A program made the translations under genes and the position numbers. DNA of 64,000 nucleotides from Gentiana macrophylla. Taxonomy: Eukaryota > Streptophyta > Magnoliopsida > Gentianales > Gentianaceae. The notes under the pieces are model-generated. The model saw only the letters and a list, made by a program, of their open reading frames with translations, had not been told where the DNA came from and made no database searches. Location of the stretch: positions 1 to 64,000 of the forward strand of contig JAOBSW010000991.1 of assembly GCA_026214975.1 (NCBI GenBank), given 5' to 3'. Positions 33,062 through 43,501 of this stretch are shown piece after piece; the stretch's first letter is position 1; each line of letters opens with the position of its first letter.

Positions 33062-33943
33062 GAAGACTTGGCTGGAAAACAAAAAATGGGCGGTGTTTAT
33101 GTGGTGGATATCTGGCTAAAGTGGGTGATTTTACCCGTGGTTGAGTGGAGGTGCTCAAGAAAAATATGAAGATCTTTAAGAGCGAGATGAGGGGAGTGTT
33201 TGGTGTTTTGTGCTTTTGGAGCTCAGCCTGAAAGGCTGCCTACGTACAATTTTTAAGGGACCAAGCCAATGCGTAGTTCTGGAAAATAAAGCACCCATTT
33301 TGTCAAGGGTGTGATGCTGCTATTTATAGGGCCATGAGTTGGCTGTCACCAGGCTATTGGACGAGCTGGCGAGCTGGAAAGCTGGGAAGCTACCGAGCTG
33401 AGGTCGGTCTTAGAGTGCCGAGCTGAGGTCGGACTTAGAGAGCCGAGCTGAGGACAGACTTAGAGAGCCGAGCCGAGGTCGGTCTTAGAGTGCCGAGCTG
33501 AGGTCGGACTTAGAGAGCCAAGCTGAGGTCGGTCTTAAGGTGCCGAGCTGAGGTCGGTCTTAGGGAGATGAACTGAGGTCAGACTTAGAGTGCCGAGCTG
33601 AGGTCGGACTTAAGGTGTCGAGCTGAAGAGCTGGCGAGCTGAGAGCATTTGGAAAGCTGAGAGCCTTTGGAGAGCTGAGAGCCTGGCGGCCTGAGAGCGT
33701 CGTTTATGAACTTTGTTGACTAGTTGTGTTGGCTTTCTTCGCATTGAAGGATGGCGGTGGAGAAGCGGCGCGGGCGCCCCGATGCTTCGTGACGAGCTAG
33801 TTGTTTGTTGCTTCATTCCCGTTGCCTTGGCCAATGATGAGAATCGTGATAGCGTGAGGCGGGGCTGGGCCAAAGACCTATCCGTTACTGGGCTTATGTC
33901 TCTTTTCTGGAATTGGCGGGGCTTTACTGATTTTGGCATATCA
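33062..33943. mobile_element. Right LTR of element D with expanded 25-bp repeat
   Basis: Matches the left LTR from tgtttatgtgg (33094) to gcatatca (33943). The 25-bp unit occurs about nine times (33394–33612) against four in the left LTR, which explains most of the length difference. The first about 30 bases are poorly matched, so the left boundary is approximate. ATACT follows at 33944. Confidence 0.8.
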
Positions 33944-33948
33944 ATACT

Positions 33949-34440
33949 TACTCATGTTGTACTGATTTAAAGGTTTTTGGCTATTTATTTTTTTCCACTA
34001 CTCATCTAAGTGGGAGAACCAAATTTGATGCAGGGGCTGGAACATGTCTTAATCTAGGACATCCAACTAACACAAAATGATGTAATCTTTTTTTATATCA
34101 ACAACCTAGAAGTGTTTGTGTCAAGAAATGTCTTTTTCATGGGCATATTTTTCTTTATGCTAAGCTTCGGTCAAAGATACTACTAACAATTTCTCATTAC
34201 CAATTCCATATAATTCTGACAATAGTGTTTTTCCAGATTATTATGATATTACCCCTCTAATCATGCTCATGATATTCCTCACAATATAGATTGTGATCAT
34301 GAGATAAATTTTGACACGGTGGACACAACCAATCAGGCAAACGTTAGAAGGTCCAACAGAGAAAGGAAACCTCCTTCTTTACCAATAAATTTGTTTGCAA
34401 TCAAGTGTCCCATGTCACTCCATATCCTCTAAGTTGATGT
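33949..34440 (+). pseudogene. Copia G linker (continues from 20228)
   Basis: KVFGYLFFSTTHLSGRTKFD and GTCLNLGHPTNTK follow directly after element D, then VFVSRNVFFMGIF-like sequence (frame-broken) and NVRRSNRERKPPSLP near 34345. These are the integrase–RT linker blocks of Copia. After 34440 the RT core is missing; the foldback MITE and non-coding sequence stand in its place. Confidence 0.85.
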
Positions 34441-34474
34441 GATCGATGATGAGACGTTCTGTCTTGGTATCGAT

Positions 34475-34783
34475 TTATTTTATCATCTATCCCACATTGT
34501 TTTCATGGAAGATTTTATTAGATTTTTGTTATTATTTATTATTACGTTTTTTATTTTTATTTTTATTTTTTTGTCCCACATTGCTTAGTTTTTATTTTAT
34601 TTGAATGTCTTATTACAATGACTCTAAATGCCTTTATATAGGCTACAGTCTCCAAGTAAAATAACAAACTAAGCAATGTGGGACAAAAAAAATAGAAATA
34701 AAAATAAAAAAACCTAATAATAAATAATAACAAAAATCTAATAAAATCTTCCATGGAAACATGTGTGATAGATGATAAAATAA
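34475..34783. mobile_element. Foldback-type MITE with about 125-bp arms
   Basis: The left arm (34475–34598) and right arm (34656–34783) are inverted copies. The outer end ttattttatcatctat pairs with atagatgataaaataa, and tgtcccacattgcttagttt pairs with aaactaagcaatgtgggaca. The central loop is about 57 bp. A transcript would fold into a long hairpin. No ORF. The target duplication cannot be told apart from the arms. Confidence 0.88.
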
Positions 34784-35150
34784 AGGGGGGATGAGGGAGA
34801 AGGACAGAAATATTTCATCAATTGAGTAGAATGACAGTTTTTTGAAACTTTTGCATAAAGGACAAAACTATTTATTCACTGTCGAAATTCACTTATGTTC
34901 GAATTCATTACGTCGAAATTCAACGATTTCGGGATTCATTTATAAATTAAGCGATTTCGGGATTTATGGGGATGATTCACCGATTTTAGGGATTCATTTG
35001 TTTGTCCTACCTCGCTATAAAATTATACGATTGTCCTTCTCCTATATAAAAATATGTAAATTGTCTCTTCTACTCAAAAATATTCCAGATTGTATCATTA
35101 TCCCTAATTTCCCATAAAATAAATCAACACCAAAAAAGTTAGTTCCGAGA
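34784..35150. other. Non-coding AT-rich stretch between Copia G fragments
   Basis: No exon or complete repeat is recognised. The phrase gatttcggga-ttcat recurs three times (about 34928, 34953, 34992) as a short local duplication. Confidence 0.5.
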
Positions 35151-35164
35151 TTCTTTTATAGTCA

Positions 35165-35630
35165 ATCATTTACAAGCCACTATAATATGCTCTTGAAATA
35201 TATCAAAGTAGTTCCAACACAAGGTTTATTCTTCCCTGTAGAAATGATCTCAAACTCACTGCATTACTAACTCTGATTAGGGTGGATGTCACGAAACAAG
35301 AAAATCAATTATAGGAAATTGCATGTTCTTAGGCTCAACTTTGGTATTGGAAATCCAAGAAACAACCAACTATGTTCATGTGAGTTCAGTTGAAGTTGAA
35401 TACATGGCAATGACATTAAGGGTGTGTGAGTTACAGGGGATAGTCTACATTCTCAAAGTCCTACAAGCCACAATAACTCAACCTACACCCATTTATTGTG
35501 ACAATGAAAATGCAGTCCACATAGCACACAATCATGTGTTTCGTGAAGAAAAAACACATTGAGATTGATTGCCTTATGGTTGGAGAAAGGGTCAAATCCG
35601 GCCTAATGAAGATTTCCCTGTCAAGACACT
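35165..35630 (+). pseudogene. Copia G RNase H end
   Basis: Reads HYNMLLKYIKVVPTQGLFF, then a frame change, KSIIGNCMFLGSTLVLE, SSVEVEYMAMTLRVCELQG, PTPIYCDNENAVHIAHN and, after a one-base slip near 35545, HIEIDCLMVGERVKSGL. These are the standard blocks of Copia RNase H, including the D-N pair. No 3' LTR matching a 5' LTR of G is found beyond it. Confidence 0.88.
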
Positions 35631-36788
35631 TCATCACCAACCTTTCATCAAACTCCGTAGGTGGATTGTAAACCCTCGATGATTTAACACTGACAAATGC
35701 GTTGTAGGTTCTTCGAGCCATTGATTCTTCTGGATTTTGTTCATTTCCTATCTCTTTATCACCAAGACTTGCTCGATATACATCATCTTCATCTTATTGC
35801 ATTATCTCATCGAAACCACCTAAGCCCCGATCTTTTCATCCATGTTCATTTTCTTTGAGGTTCTCCTCAAATGTTCTCATAGTATCATCCTCCTTCGTAG
35901 CAGATGGAGGAAAACGACTTGATTCCTTCATTCTTCCGAAGTAATTGGAAGAAGAAAGGTCAGAGAAAGACCGGCGAGTTTGTGAATCTTAGAGAGTAGG
36001 TCAGAGCAAACGTTTAAGTGAGTGAAAGAGACGTTGTTTCCCAGGGAAATTCCTAGGAAAGGTAAAACACCATAAGTGCTTGTAATTCGTTGTGATCATT
36101 AAACACTTGTTGACCAACTATATATACTCAAACACGGTGTTCAACACTGGAATGAAACATTTACCCGTTATAAGTTACGTGGGATCGTTCAAATAGCTAG
36201 GTGCAATGCGTGTGGCTCCTCATAAGAACCATGCCTGCACCTAGGCACCACCCCACACATGTTTCAAACTTCTCAAGCAAAAAATCGGTATGATTTCCCG
36301 CAGTCCATCTTGAGGGGCATGCTAAGTACGTACAGACACTAAGTTCAACAATAGTCACCGCTAATTTAATTTTATATCACACCTAAATGTTAAAACTCAA
36401 TGTATTACCACGTACAATAGCTTAGGCATTGCTGTCAAAGCTCCCCTCAAAACATATATATACTTACTACTTTGGGTTATAAATTTACCCAAACATCAAA
36501 ACCGTCCATGTAAATGCCTTAGAAATATTTTGAGCCCCCCAAAAGTAGTAATCTAAGGCCCATGAACATGCATATATGGTTTGCTACTTTGCTTAGACAA
36601 GCATGCAGTGCACATAATTAGATGCGCATGCCCTCATGGCATGGCCTTAAATATATCTACCAAGAAAAAGACAAGCTCAAAAGGTATGTCCAATATATTC
36701 TCTTTTACTCTCAAGCAACCTAAAAGCCAAAAATTGTTGGTATGGGATTTATCCCTAGTAAAAGTACACTTTTGAGAGAAATAATATA
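35631..36788. other. Intergenic, no gene recognised
   Basis: No coding exon or repeat structure can be supported. Near 36090–36130 there is 'ccaactatatatactcaaac', which could be an old LTR promoter. Confidence 0.4.
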
Positions 36789-36807
36789 ATTTCTAAACAA
36801 CATCTAA

Positions 36808-37025
36808 AAAGCGGTTAAACCCTAACTGAAATGCCTCCACTTCCTGTCCCGTGGAGTGAGTGAAGAGATTAATCAGAACTTAGCTTGGTGGGCCAAAGTC
36901 ATGGGTTGCTATTATTTCAAGAGATCGAAAGAAGTCCTCCCTTTACGGGATTCGAACACCCACACTCCAGCTCCCGATCCAGCTGTTATTACGTCACCCA
37001 AGCCCTTTACCACTAGGCTATGTAC
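36808..37025 (-). mobile_element. tRNA-derived SINE
   Basis: About 218 bp flanked by a 19-bp target duplication (36789–36807 and 37026–37044, atttctaaacaacatctaa). On the minus strand the 5' end has a Pol III A box (TAGCCTAGTGGTAAAGG, near 37020–37004) and a B box (GTTCGAATCCCG, near 36957–36946), about 50 bp apart as in tRNA-derived SINEs. The body carries no tRNA cloverleaf. The 3' end is ...CCGCTTT, so it is not a poly-A class element. The family is not assigned. Confidence 0.9.
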
Positions 37026-37044
37026 ATTTCTAAACAACATCTAA

Positions 37045-38183
37045 TTTCTATTGGAAGAGGTGTCCTGGTTTGATTAAAAAAAACATGAGCTTTTATTTAC
37101 ACCACATCAATTCTATCGGTGTACCATATCTACCGGTTCATCACATCTATCACACAAAATCAACCCTTTAAAAGTCATTCTAGAGGCAAAAAAATCCGAC
37201 TTTCTGAATGCCGATTATCACAATAAACCTATGATCGAGGAGAACCGATTTTTAAAAAGTTGATTGTACTGTAAGCATAAATATAGTGTGATATACCGGT
37301 AGAATCAATGTGGCGCAAAATAAATGCCTTTTAAAATAAAATAAAAACAATATGGAATGAGATGGAGGAATTGAAAAGCATGGGAGATATGATAACTGAC
37401 TGCACTAGGAACATTTAGGGAAGTGGGAAAGAGAACACACACACAAAGCAAACAACTTTGGAACTCCAGGATCATTTGTAATTCCTATCTGTCTTCAAAA
37501 CCAAAGTAAAGAATAATATATAGTATAAATTTTATCTATTGTATCCCCCTTCTGTTCTTTTATAAAATTTGACACAAAAGATAAAGTTCCAGTCTTTGTA
37601 TTGGAGACCGGGAACACACTTCCACCCTTTATGTAACCCACCCCACCCAAAAAAAAAAAAAAACTATTTTTTCCATTAAATTTATTTCTTTTGGAAAATA
37701 AATTTGAATGAAATCATCAATGCATGCTATTTATTATGACGAACCCACATGGGCAATGCTCTAGAAAAACTCATTTTTGGTGTTGTTTAATAGGTCATGC
37801 CTAGAAGTTGTACATTTTGTCAGAGAATAGAAAACCCCAAAGCATAGGAAGCTCAAAATTTTAGTGAGAATACAACTGAAATTCCATTATTATTATTATT
37901 ATCTCACTTGCCAGCAATTTGTTTCAAGTGTATAATATTGGAAATGGTGAAGAATTCAATTCATTGGTTTCTTAATTAGACCGATGAAATTGTCTACAAT
38001 TAATTGCAAAGGATGGATTTGTTGGAATTAGGTGTGCTGCAAATTGCAAGAAGTAGTAAAGATCATAAGAAAAGTTTGTGCAATCTTGATTTGAGAAGAA
38101 GACAAATATTCAAGTTTGTACAAAAACGAACAACAGATTTAGAATTACAAGTGGAAGATTCAAGAAAGACAAATTCATCAAAA
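37045..38183. other. Upstream region of the Neprosin-domain gene
   Basis: AT-rich, with poly-A at 37650–37663 and a TTA microsatellite near 37890. No defined TATA box or transcription start can be fixed. An in-frame ATG at 38013 would add 57 residues to the Neprosin protein. Confidence 0.4.
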
Positions 38184-39412
38184 ATGGATTCTGATTCTTC
38201 TTCTTCTTCTTGTTGCTCATGTAGCTTCAAAATCTCCCCAATCATTTATATTTTTGTTTGCTTCCTCTTTCTTGTTTTCTTCTTTTGTCCTGCCTACTCT
38301 TTCGAAAAACCCGAAACTTATTCTGATCTCCTCAATCAAACTTTTCGGCCCGAAAAAAATAAAACGGAGAAATTTAAGATGTTTAGAGACCACCTCATGA
38401 AGATCAACAAGCCTGCTATCAAGACAATTCAGGTACCTACCATATATGTTCTTCATTTATCATTTTATATTTTATTTTATTTTTCTTTAAAAAAAATTTG
38501 TTTGTTTTTATGATTGGCATTGTTTGTTTTTTTTTGTGGGTGCAGAGTCCAGATGGTGACCTTATAGACTGTGTTTTATCTCATCAACAACCAGCCTTTG
38601 ATCATCCTAAATTGAAGGGACAAAAACCATTGGTGAGTATTAATTAATGCAAGGATTATATATGCATTTTAACTTAAATTTGTATTGAAATATCGTCTCT
38701 CCCAAAAGCTAAGCTGCTTAATTATTATGATCAGCAAACACATAATAACCATTTTAATTACACACTAATAATTTGTGAATTCTCCGATTCCCTCACCATC
38801 CAACATTGTATTTTGCATATTTAATCAGAATCAAGAATGTTATATAATTTTTTTTTTTTTTAATTGTGTTTAATTTTGGTTTTTTTCGGGTATGTAGGAT
38901 CCACCAGAACGGCCAAAAAGACATAACCCAAGGGGAAAAATAGCAGAGAACTATCAAATGTGGAGCATGACAGGTGAAACATGTCCAGAAGGAACGGTTC
39001 CGATCAGAAGAACAAAGAAACAAGATATATATAGAGCAAACTCCATTCAAACATTTGGAAGAAAATTACCACGGTCTGTTAGAAGAGACACCAGCAGCAA
39101 TGGTCATGAGGTAATTAATTATAAAGTTTTTGAATTTAATTTCTTTGAAAACCACAATTAATTAATTAAACATTTCTTTATTTTATTTTATTCAATATGC
39201 TTCATTAATATACTTTGCAGACATGAAAAAAAAAAAAAGGAATATGGTAAAAATATTGGGAATAAAGAAGGCAACTTTAACTTCTCAACATTTACTTTGT
39301 TCAGTGTTTCTTTCAATAACATAAAGTGCACGGCAGCTTTTCTCAGTTCTGATTTTCATGGATGTCCTTTCAAGTTTTGAGTCTAATTTTGGCTAATTCG
39401 TTCATATTATTT

Positions 39413-39465
<53 letters not shown>

Positions 39466-39505
39466 TATATTATGCTCTGAAATTCATGGAAATTTGATGG
39501 TATAA

Positions 39506-39587
<82 letters not shown>

Positions 39588-42500
39588 AGTAATAAATGAT
39601 GGTAACATATATATATACGTACAGCATGCAGTTGGATATGTGAGTGGAGATGAATATTACGGAGCAAAAGCAAGTATAAATGTATGGGCACCTAAAGTTG
39701 GTAGCCCTGATGAATTCAGTATATCACAGATGTGGGTTATTGCCGGTTCTTTTGGGGATGATCTTAACACCATTGAAGCTGGTTGGCAGGCATGTCCTTA
39801 TTATGGGTGTTATCATCTGAAGCGACTTTTGGTTGGAAGCTATCTACGTGACATCATCTCGAACCACGTGATTTCAGTCACGGATGTACGTGGCGTGGCA
39901 GCTTTTCCTACTTAAGTCCTAGGATGTAATTTTTCCCTTATTATATGCATGGTCCCTTCTCTATATGTATTGCGGTTTTTTTTTTTTTTTTTTTTTTTTT
40001 TTGGCACTTATTTCAACCATTTAATTAGGCGCCTACCTATGAACCAATTGAAACTGAAAACAATATGGGCCTTTTATTTTCTTCAATTAATTAAAATTTG
40101 CGCAGTTCCTTTTTTAATTGATGTTAAAATAAAATTAAAAGGTTGATGAATAAAAAAAAAGTCTTAAAAGCAATATAAAAGTTGTGTATAGATGCTGATT
40201 CGCTTAATTTTTGCTGTATCAGGTCAGCCCAGAACTGTATGGGGACTACTACCCTAGATTCTTCACGTACTGGACTGTGAGTTTTTTTTTTTTTGTGTGT
40301 GTGAAATTGTATTGGACGATTTTGTATAAATATCTTTATAATTGATCAATTTCTAGTTATTGAATTTTTAAGTATATATGAAGAAAACTGAATTATATAT
40401 ATTGAATTGTAAAATATTGTAATGCAGAGTGATGCCTATCAGGCCACAGGGTGTTACAATTTATTGTGTTCCGGTTTTGTTCAGACAAATAGCCACGTTG
40501 CAATTGGAGCAGCCATTTCTCCTACTTCTTCATACAATGGTGGTCAATTTGACATCAGCTTGTTGATTTGGAAGGTAATTATATTTTTCTTTTCTTTGGA
40601 CAAAAAATTATTTTAGTTTATTGATAAATAAAATAAAAATAACACCTATAATTGTTATATCTTTGACCATTCTTTATACAACGTGTCAACAGTACATAAT
40701 CCCAAATCCGACCCTTCTATAAAAATATACAATAATGTCAATTACGGGACATAATCATACATTTTATAAGTATCTCAGAATCCAGATGTGAAATAATCCA
40801 AATGTATGAAACAAGACAACAACACTGTATGTATGCCTCAGACTCAATTACCCAAGCAAATTTCATTAAAATCCCTAAATAATTATATATTTTATCAAAT
40901 GCCTAAAGAATTTGTTTTTTCCTAATATTTTTTTTTAAAGGATTACCCAAATGTAGGAAAGTCAAGAATATGAGCTGTAGAGCCAAAGATCTAACTTAAT
41001 ACAAGTCCGAAGTAATGGAAACGTGTAGATATAATTAGGTATTGTTTCAGGAATCATTTTTACCAGACATTGACTAAGATATCCAATCTTTTACGTTAAC
41101 CTTTTATCATTTTTAAATTTTAAATAAAAAAAGTCAAACTAGTTGTACTATTATTTTTCTTTTTTTTTTGGATTTTTTAAAAGCGCTACTCCTCTTCATG
41201 AAGATATATGCTTACATGGTTCGACTTTTTCAGGTCAACTACCAAATTGTTATCAAACAAAACATTGAATTCGATAATGCTAAGTCATGAAATATTTTAA
41301 TGGCGTCAACATATGATTAAATGAAAATTAAGTCAAGATCAATTCCACAAGATCAATTTTACTTGAAACACAATTACCATTTAATTACTCCATCGATCTT
41401 CTCATTTTATTTGTCTCGTTTGACTTTTTACATAGATTAAGAAAAGTGTAGTTATTGTTTTGAATCTCATTAAATGATTAAATGTTTTTACATTTATATC
41501 CTTTAAGTAGTTGTTGAAGTATTTAATACTACACAATTTTTATTGTAAGTATTGTAAGATGAAAGGGCATTTGAAGAAATTTGATAATAAATATATAAAA
41601 TGAACGCTTATTTTAGGACAAACTAAAAAGAAAACGTAGACAAATAAAATGGAACTGGAAGAGTAATTTTATTGATGATACGAGGATTTACCCCTCCACG
41701 TGGAATTATCTAATCGGTCCACCTGGCATGTGGAAAAGTCCGTGTTGGCCATCCACATCGGATCGGTACGAGACGCATCAAGTAAGGCCATTGTTTAGGG
41801 AGATTCTACAAGTGTCGAACTCGATTTCCCACGTCGGTGTTTATCGACCCGATACCATAGACTTGCGTCAGGCTCCTCGGACCCACATCCAACAAGAGCT
41901 ACTTGGCGCGAGGCAGGCCATTTAAAAGGTAATTATGTCAATATACTAAACCGCCCCAAGTTTAGAGGCGGAAGAAGGACATGTGCCTATAAATACATCA
42001 TTCCAGGAACTACGTAAGGGCGATTCCCGGATTTTCACACAGTGATATCGTAAGAATCCAAGATACGTTCTTGACTCACCATAAAACACCCAAAACATTA
42101 CCTTTCCCACAAGTCACCGCTTATTCGATCTCTTACAATTTCATCCCAGATTACACGCGTGGCGCGATTCATTTGGTGGTGTATTATATTGCATCGTCAT
42201 TTATATTCAATGATTAATAAGTGGCGTAAATGATAAATTTGTGTGTAGCGTGAGCTACAATTTCTCCCTTGCATTCTTGTTTCACTTCATACTTTCACCT
42301 TTCCCTTTATTTTACGGAGAAGAGGTCATAAAGACAAAAAAATTAATAAATGGGTCTGGAAGGACAAAAGTAACATTTTCATGATTATAAAGGATAAAAA
42401 TCACAATTGTTATTTTAAAATTGTTACTTCACGTGTTAATGTTTACTTTGTGTTTCACAATTGTTACTTCATATTTGTTACTTCATAATTGTTACTTTTA

Positions 42501-43464
42501 TCCTTATTAAATTACAGTTTCCTTCTATCCCGATTGTTTGATAATTTTGTCCTTCTGGACAAAAATCTATTATTTTATTTTATTATTGGAAGATTCGTGT
42601 AAAACACACATAAAAACAAAATTGTAAATTGCAGAAAATTAGTCAACACACCTCGTAGGAATTTATCTCAAACATTTTTGTAAATTTTTTTCGTACGTTT
42701 CAGTGAAGAAAAGAACTAGGTATGAAATTACGATATCCTCAATTTGCAAGAAAAAAAATTGTTAATGCTACAATCAATTTGTACACACACACACAAAAAA
42801 AAAAATTTGTTATATTAATAAACATTATAAAGTATCATAAACAATGCAGGACATTATGATAACATTGCACCCACCTTTAACATGTCATCATGATAATTTG
42901 CAATTTTTTATTGTGACATTTAATTGTACCCAAAAAAATTTTATTAATCGTAACCTCCACCCAAAAGTATAAGTCATTTCACCTCTTTAGATTTGTTTCA
43001 TAATATAAGTCATTCTATATTATCAATGTAATATTTATTACTCATTTTTTATCTTATCACTAATTTATTATCAATCTAATAATTTTTCAATATTTAACAA
43101 CTATTATATTAATGATAGTCAATAATTATTTTACACTTTTAGCTTTCAAATATATGATATTCAATCGTTTACTTAATATATATATATATATATATGAAAA
43201 AAAATATTATATTTTGGGACCGGGTTAATACAAATTAAAATAGCACGGCGGTGGATGTGGGCTAAGCATGATGTAGGGCATGTAGCTAGCACAAACTTGG
43301 AGTAGTCATTATACGCATGCTATATTCCTCCTACATTGTTTTAGTGGGGCCCAATCGACAATTATTTTTTCTTTTCTTTTGCTTTAATTTTTGTGTCAGA
43401 TTTCTTGGCCTTCTTTTCAAGCAAAATATCTCTTTACGCTCCATAAAATCTCTCATAATAAAAC

Positions 43465-43501
<37 letters not shown>

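Larger units (their letters stand above)
20229..33943. mobile_element. Large non-coding LTR element D, inserted in Copia G
   Basis: Bounded by the 5-bp duplication ATACT at 20224–20228 and 33944–33948. LTRs lie at 20229–20951 and about 33062–33943; both share 'tgtttatgtggtggatatct' and end in atatca. Without the nested element E, the interior (20952–21167 plus 31191–33061) is about 2.1 kb of tandem repeats with no retroviral domain, so D must be mobilised in trans. Orientation is unclear. A minus-strand purine tract (GGAGTAGGGGGCC) follows the left LTR, but a plus-strand purine-rich stretch (ggaaaacaaaaaatgggcgg) precedes the right one. Confidence 0.82.

Noticed and set aside
32282..33082. 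Frames in the gagctc and agatct repeats of element D
   Set aside because: Repetitive composition, no domain, and both strands open in the same place.
36940..37022. Possible tRNA gene on the minus strand
   Set aside because: A and B boxes are present, but the cloverleaf arms do not pair. The 19-bp target duplication shows that it is a SINE.
38013..38183. 57-residue N-terminal extension of the Neprosin protein from ATG 38013
   Set aside because: It would bury the signal peptide about 75 residues in, and the extension has no family similarity. ATG 38184 is preferred, though the frame is open.
39402..39691. Minus-strand frames of alternating Ile–Tyr
   Set aside because: Translation of an (AT)n microsatellite inside an intron.
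39790..39915. Alternative C-terminal exon of the Neprosin gene ending at 39915
   Set aside because: The 42 residues after EAGWQ do not resemble the family, while splicing to 40223 restores it. Kept only as a possible intron-retention product.
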